Made by a program: the position numbers and the translations under genes. DNA of 64,000 nt from Streptomyces antibioticus (GTDB lineage Bacteria > Actinomycetota > Actinomycetes > Streptomycetales > Streptomycetaceae): NCBI RefSeq assembly GCF_001514065.1, contig NZ_KQ948436.1, positions 135,261 to 199,260 on the forward strand, written 5' to 3'. Numbering within the stretch: the first letter of the stretch is position 1; each line of letters begins with the position of its first letter. Under the pieces are notes generated by a model. It worked only from the letters and a program-made list of their open reading frames with translations, made no database searches and had not been told where the DNA came from. This document shows positions 60,891 to 64,000 of the stretch, in pieces.

Positions 60891-61691
60891 TCACGGCTTG
60901 CGGCCGATCCCCACGTACAGCGGAATCTCCGTACCGCCCTGCCGTTCGCCGAGCCCGGGATGCCACTCGGCGGCCAGCACCACGCCGGGATCCAGCAGTT
61001 GGAGGTCCGTGAAGAAGGCCGTGAACTCCGCGCGGGAGCGGACCTGGGCCGCGGTGCCGCCCTTGCGGTACACCTCCACCACCCGCTCCCAGGTCTCCGG
61101 ATCGAAGTCGCCGGTCGCATGGGAGAGGGTCACATAACTGCCGGACGGCAGCGCCGCGAGCAGCTCCCGTACGATCCGGCGAGGCTCGTCCTCGTCCCCC
61201 ACCAGGTGCAGCAGCGCCACCAGGGACAGCGCGATCGGCCGTGTGAAGTCGAGGGTCTCGCGGGCCGCCGCGATGATCTTCCCGGGTTCCCGTACGTCGC
61301 CCTGGACGTACGCCGTCCGTCCCTCCGGCGTGCTGTGCAGCAGCGCCTCCGCGTGCCGCAGGACGATCGGGTCGTTGTCCGCGTACACCACCCGGGCCTC
61401 GGGGGCGATCCCCTGCACGATCTGGTGGAGGTTGGGCCGGGTCGGGATGCCGGTGCCGATGTCGAGGAACTGACGGACCCCGCGCTCGGCCAGCAGCCGG
61501 GACGCGCGGTGCATGAACGCGCGGTTGGTCCGCGCCATCGCGCTCACCGCGGGGAAGAGGGCCGTCACCTGCTCGGCGGCGGCCGCGTCGACGGGGTAGT
61601 TGTCCTTCCCGCCGAGAAAGTAGTCGTACATCCGCGCCGAGTGCGGCTTGCTCGTGTCCAAGGGGTGCGCGCCCGATCCGGTGTCTGTCAC
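60891..61691 (-). CDS. SAM-dependent methyltransferase (DUF574 / PF04672 family)
   Basis: 266 residues. The family start is SKPHSARMYDYFLGGKDNYP, then the SAM motif QFLDIGTGIPTRPNLHQIVQ with acidic residue in VVYADNDPIVL, and LVALLHLVGDEDEP. Streptomycetes carry dozens of these; substrates are unknown. GTG 61691. It diverges from the hen1 operon with 95 bp between starts. Confidence 0.9.
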   Translation of the reverse strand: MTDTGSGAHPLDTSKPHSARMYDYFLGGKDNYPVDAAAAEQVTALFPAVSAMARTNRAFMHRASRLLAERGVRQFLDIGTGIPTRPNLHQIVQGIAPEARVVYADNDPIVLRHAEALLHSTPEGRTAYVQGDVREPGKIIAAARETLDFTRPIALSLVALLHLVGDEDEPRRIVRELLAALPSGSYVTLSHATGDFDPETWERVVEVYRKGGTAAQVRSRAEFTAFFTDLQLLDPGVVLAAEWHPGLGERQGGTEIPLYVGIGRKP

Positions 61692-61786
61692 GTGGGGCCT
61701 CCAGGGCGAATAATTCCCGAGTGCTGCCGATGTCCGGTCTGTACGGTGGGCATATCAGCAGTTCAGACCCTACTTGAGGCCCGCCC

Positions 61787-63250
61787 GTGTTCCTTTCGAT
61801 CACCACCACCGGCACCCCGGAACGCCCCGCCACCGACCTCGGTTACCTGCTCCACAAGCATCCCGAGAAAGCGCAGGCGTTCTCCACCTCCTACGGCACG
61901 GCCCATGTCCTCTACCCCGAGGCGCGGCCCGAGCGGTGCACCGCGGCGCTGATGCTGGAGGTCGATGCCGTGGCGCTGGTGCGCAAGGGGAAGGGCAAGG
62001 GGCGCAGCGGGGCTCCCGACGCGGCGCTCGCGCAGTACGTCAACGACCGTCCGTACGCGGCCTCTTCGCTGCTCGCCGTGGCGCTCAGCGCTGTCTTCTC
62101 CAGCGCCATGCGCGGTGTCTGCACCGCCCGCCCCGAGCGGGCCGCGCAGCCGCTGCCGCTGCGCATCGAGGTGCCCGCGCTGCCCGCCAGGGGCGGCCCC
62201 GCACTCGTACGACGGCTCTTCGAGCCGCTGGGGTGGACGGTCGTCGTCGAACCCGTCGCGCTGGACGCGCAGTTCCCCGAGTGGGGCGACTCGCGCTACG
62301 TCCGCCTCGAACTGGAGTCCGCCACGCTGACCCTCGCCGAGGCGCTGCGGCATCTGTACGTCCTGCTTCCCGTCCTCGACGACGCCAAGCACTACTGGGT
62401 CTCCGACGACGAGGTCGACAAGCTGCTGCGTGCCGGTGAGGGCTGGCTGCCCGAGCACCCGGAGCAGAAGCTCATCACCAGCCGCTACCTCTCGCGGCGT
62501 TGGTCGCTGACCCGGCAGGCCATGGAGCGACTGGAGCTGGTGCGCCTCGCCGAGGCCGACGACAGCGAGGTCGAGGAGATCGACAACGCCGTCGAGGCCG
62601 AGACCGAGGAGCAGGCGAGGCCGACGCCGCTCGCCGTGCAGCGGCGGGACGCGATCATCGCCGCGCTCCAGGCGTCCGGTGCCGCGCGCGTGCTCGACCT
62701 CGGGTGCGGACAGGGCCAGTTGGTGCAGGCGCTGCTCAAGGACGTGCGGTTCACCGAGATCGTGGGCGTCGACGTGTCGATGCGCGCGCTCACCATCGCC
62801 TCCCGGCGGCTGAAGCTGGACCGCATGGGGGAGCGGCAGGCCTCGCGCGTCCAGCTCGTCCAGGGTTCGCTGGCCTACACCGACAAGCGGCTCAAGGGCT
62901 ACGACGCCGCCGTGCTCAGCGAGGTCATCGAGCACCTCGACCTGCCGCGACTGCCCGCCCTGGAGTACGCGGTGTTCGGCGCCGCGCGCCCGAGGACCGT
63001 CCTCGTGACGACCCCGAACGTCGAGTACAACGTCCGCTGGGAGTCCCTCCCGGCCGGCCATGTCCGGCACGGCGACCACCGCTTCGAGTGGACGCGGGAG
63101 GAGTTCCGCGCCTGGGCCGGGTCGGTGGCCGAACGGCACGGCTACGACGTGGAGTTCGTGCCGGTCGGGCCCGATGACCCCGAGGTGGGTCCGCCCACGC
63201 AGATGGCCGTGTTCACCGTACGCAAGGAGAAGGAGGCGAAGGCCGCATGA
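61787..63250 (+). CDS. hen1: Bacterial Hen1, 3'-terminal RNA ribose 2'-O-methyltransferase
   Basis: 487 residues. The N-terminal half (about 1-240) is the bacterial Hen1 domain that helps activate the ligase activity of Pnkp. The C-terminal half is the methyltransferase: ARVLDLGCGQGQLVQALL binds SAM, and SEVIEHLDLPR with HVRHGDHRFEW supplies the Glu/His set that binds Mn2+. It methylates the 2'-OH at the 3' end of a cut RNA before ligation, so the same toxin cannot recut it. GTG 61787. Its stop overlaps the pnkp start (ATGA). Confidence 0.95.
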   Translation: MFLSITTTGTPERPATDLGYLLHKHPEKAQAFSTSYGTAHVLYPEARPERCTAALMLEVDAVALVRKGKGKGRSGAPDAALAQYVNDRPYAASSLLAVALSAVFSSAMRGVCTARPERAAQPLPLRIEVPALPARGGPALVRRLFEPLGWTVVVEPVALDAQFPEWGDSRYVRLELESATLTLAEALRHLYVLLPVLDDAKHYWVSDDEVDKLLRAGEGWLPEHPEQKLITSRYLSRRWSLTRQAMERLELVRLAEADDSEVEEIDNAVEAETEEQARPTPLAVQRRDAIIAALQASGAARVLDLGCGQGQLVQALLKDVRFTEIVGVDVSMRALTIASRRLKLDRMGERQASRVQLVQGSLAYTDKRLKGYDAAVLSEVIEHLDLPRLPALEYAVFGAARPRTVLVTTPNVEYNVRWESLPAGHVRHGDHRFEWTREEFRAWAGSVAERHGYDVEFVPVGPDDPEVGPPTQMAVFTVRKEKEAKAA

Positions 63251-64000
63251 CCGAGAACCTGACCCGGACCCAGGGACGGGTGCTGCCCGTCACCGACCTC
63301 TCCCTCGTCGTCCTCGTCGGCGCCTCCGGCTCCGGCAAGTCGACCTTCGCCCGCAGGCACTTCAAGCCCACCGAGGTGATCTCCTCGGACTTCTGCCGCG
63401 GCCTGGTCTCCGACGACGAGAACGACCAGAGCGCGACGAAGGACGCCTTCGACGTGCTCCACTACATCGCCGGCAAGCGGCTCGCCGCCGGCCGGCGCAC
63501 CGTCGTGGACGCCACCAGCGTGCAGTCGGACGCCCGCAAGCAGCTGATCGACCTGGCCAAGAAGCACGACGTGCTGCCCATCGCCATCGTGCTGGACGTG
63601 CCGGAGGAGGTGTGCGCCGAGCGCAACGCGGGCCGCACCGACCGCGCCGACATGCCGGTCCGGGTCATCAAGCGGCACATCCGCGAACTCCGTCGCTCCC
63701 TGCGGCACTTGGAGCGCGAGGGCTTCCGCAAGGTGCACGTCCTGCGCGGCGTCGAGGAGGCCGAGAACGCCACCGTCGTCACCGAGAAGCGGTTCAACGA
63801 CCTGACCCACCTCGCCGGCCCCTTCGACATCGTCGGCGACATCCACGGCTGCGCGAGCGAACTGGAGTCCCTGCTCGGCAAGTTGGGCTACGTCGACGGC
63901 GTCCACCCGCAGGGCCGCACCGCGGTCTTCGTCGGCGACCTCGTCGACCGCGGCCCGGACAGCCCCGGCGTGCTGCGCCGCGTGATGTCGATGGTGAAGT
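63247..64000 (+). CDS. pnkp: Polynucleotide kinase-phosphatase Pnkp, partial
   Basis: The first 251 residues are visible; the gene continues past the window. The N-terminal kinase has P-loop GASGSGKST (25-33) and the lid region RNAGRTDRADMPVRVIKRHI. The metallophosphatase begins with VGDIHGCASELESLLG and VFVGDLVDRGPDSPG (D-x-H and G-D-x-x-D-R-G motifs). The ligase domain, expected at the C-terminus of an approximately 850-residue protein, is off the edge. With Hen1 it heals and seals RNAs cut by ribotoxins. ATG 63247 overlaps the hen1 stop. Confidence 0.95.
   Translation, partial: MTENLTRTQGRVLPVTDLSLVVLVGASGSGKSTFARRHFKPTEVISSDFCRGLVSDDENDQSATKDAFDVLHYIAGKRLAAGRRTVVDATSVQSDARKQLIDLAKKHDVLPIAIVLDVPEEVCAERNAGRTDRADMPVRVIKRHIRELRRSLRHLEREGFRKVHVLRGVEEAENATVVTEKRFNDLTHLAGPFDIVGDIHGCASELESLLGKLGYVDGVHPQGRTAVFVGDLVDRGPDSPGVLRRVMSMVK

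Overview
The window is high-GC actinobacterial chromosome and almost certainly Streptomyces. It has the division regulators SepH and a SepF paralogue, the CutRS two-component system, an actinobacterial-type (coproporphyrin) ferrochelatase, DUF3093/DUF3710/DUF3159/DUF4193 proteins, FurA-KatG, GTG and TTG starts, and many 4-bp GTGA/ATGA stop-start overlaps. No tRNA, rRNA or CRISPR array was recognised.

Left core (1-27205). A partial VOC protein, a sulfurtransferase and sepH are followed by a membrane protein, a sugar-lactone oxidase/MFS pair, ferrochelatase with an inositol-phosphatase-like gene, and cutRS. Next comes a DUF4193 gene under a perfect GTG-N6-CAC palindrome and a dut cluster. An exported alginate-lyase-like enzyme and a lone ABC ATPase lead into a potassium block: KdpD/KdpE without kdpFABC, two TrkA-type RCK proteins, a 31-residue membrane peptide and a KimA-like permease. 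The block ends at a TrmA/RlmD-like RNA methyltransferase gene.

Accessory island (27154-40451, about 13.3 kb). The 3' end of the methyltransferase gene occurs twice. One copy completes the gene at 27137-27207. The other is a stranded fragment at 40408-40478, and they share a 27-bp identical core. Each core has, about 91 bp inward, a copy of an 18-bp repeat in the same orientation. This is the layout of an integrated element that replaces the gene end it targets, but no integrase gene remains. The cargo is defence-like: a 950-residue Mrr-like nuclease plus P-loop NTPase, a small PD-(D/E)XK protein, an IS3-family insertion, and a leftward five-gene operon (38802 to 33665). That operon encodes a Pycsar-effector-like three-helix membrane protein, a Crp/Fnr regulator with a cyclic-nucleotide-binding fold, a class III nucleotide-cyclase-like protein, a 753-residue protein with a degenerate P-loop, and a 233-residue protein of unknown type. 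I regard this operon as the most likely undescribed system. A zinc-finger-like gene beside it starts 3 bp after a run of 13 G.

Right core (40600-64000). A flavodoxin-like protein, a TerD protein, a D-2-hydroxyacid dehydrogenase, a MarR/MFS pair with a clear promoter-operator, and furA-katG come first. They are followed by a Met/His-rich membrane protein next to an ECF sigma factor, a 1023-residue FAD/Fe-S oxidoreductase preceded by a seven-copy 30-bp minisatellite, a divergent MarR/YceI pair, a membrane glycosyltransferase, a SepF-like protein, an AAA ATPase overlapping a MazG-like gene, an F420-type oxidoreductase, an S-adenosylmethionine (SAM) methyltransferase, and the start of a Hen1-Pnkp RNA-repair operon that runs off the right edge.
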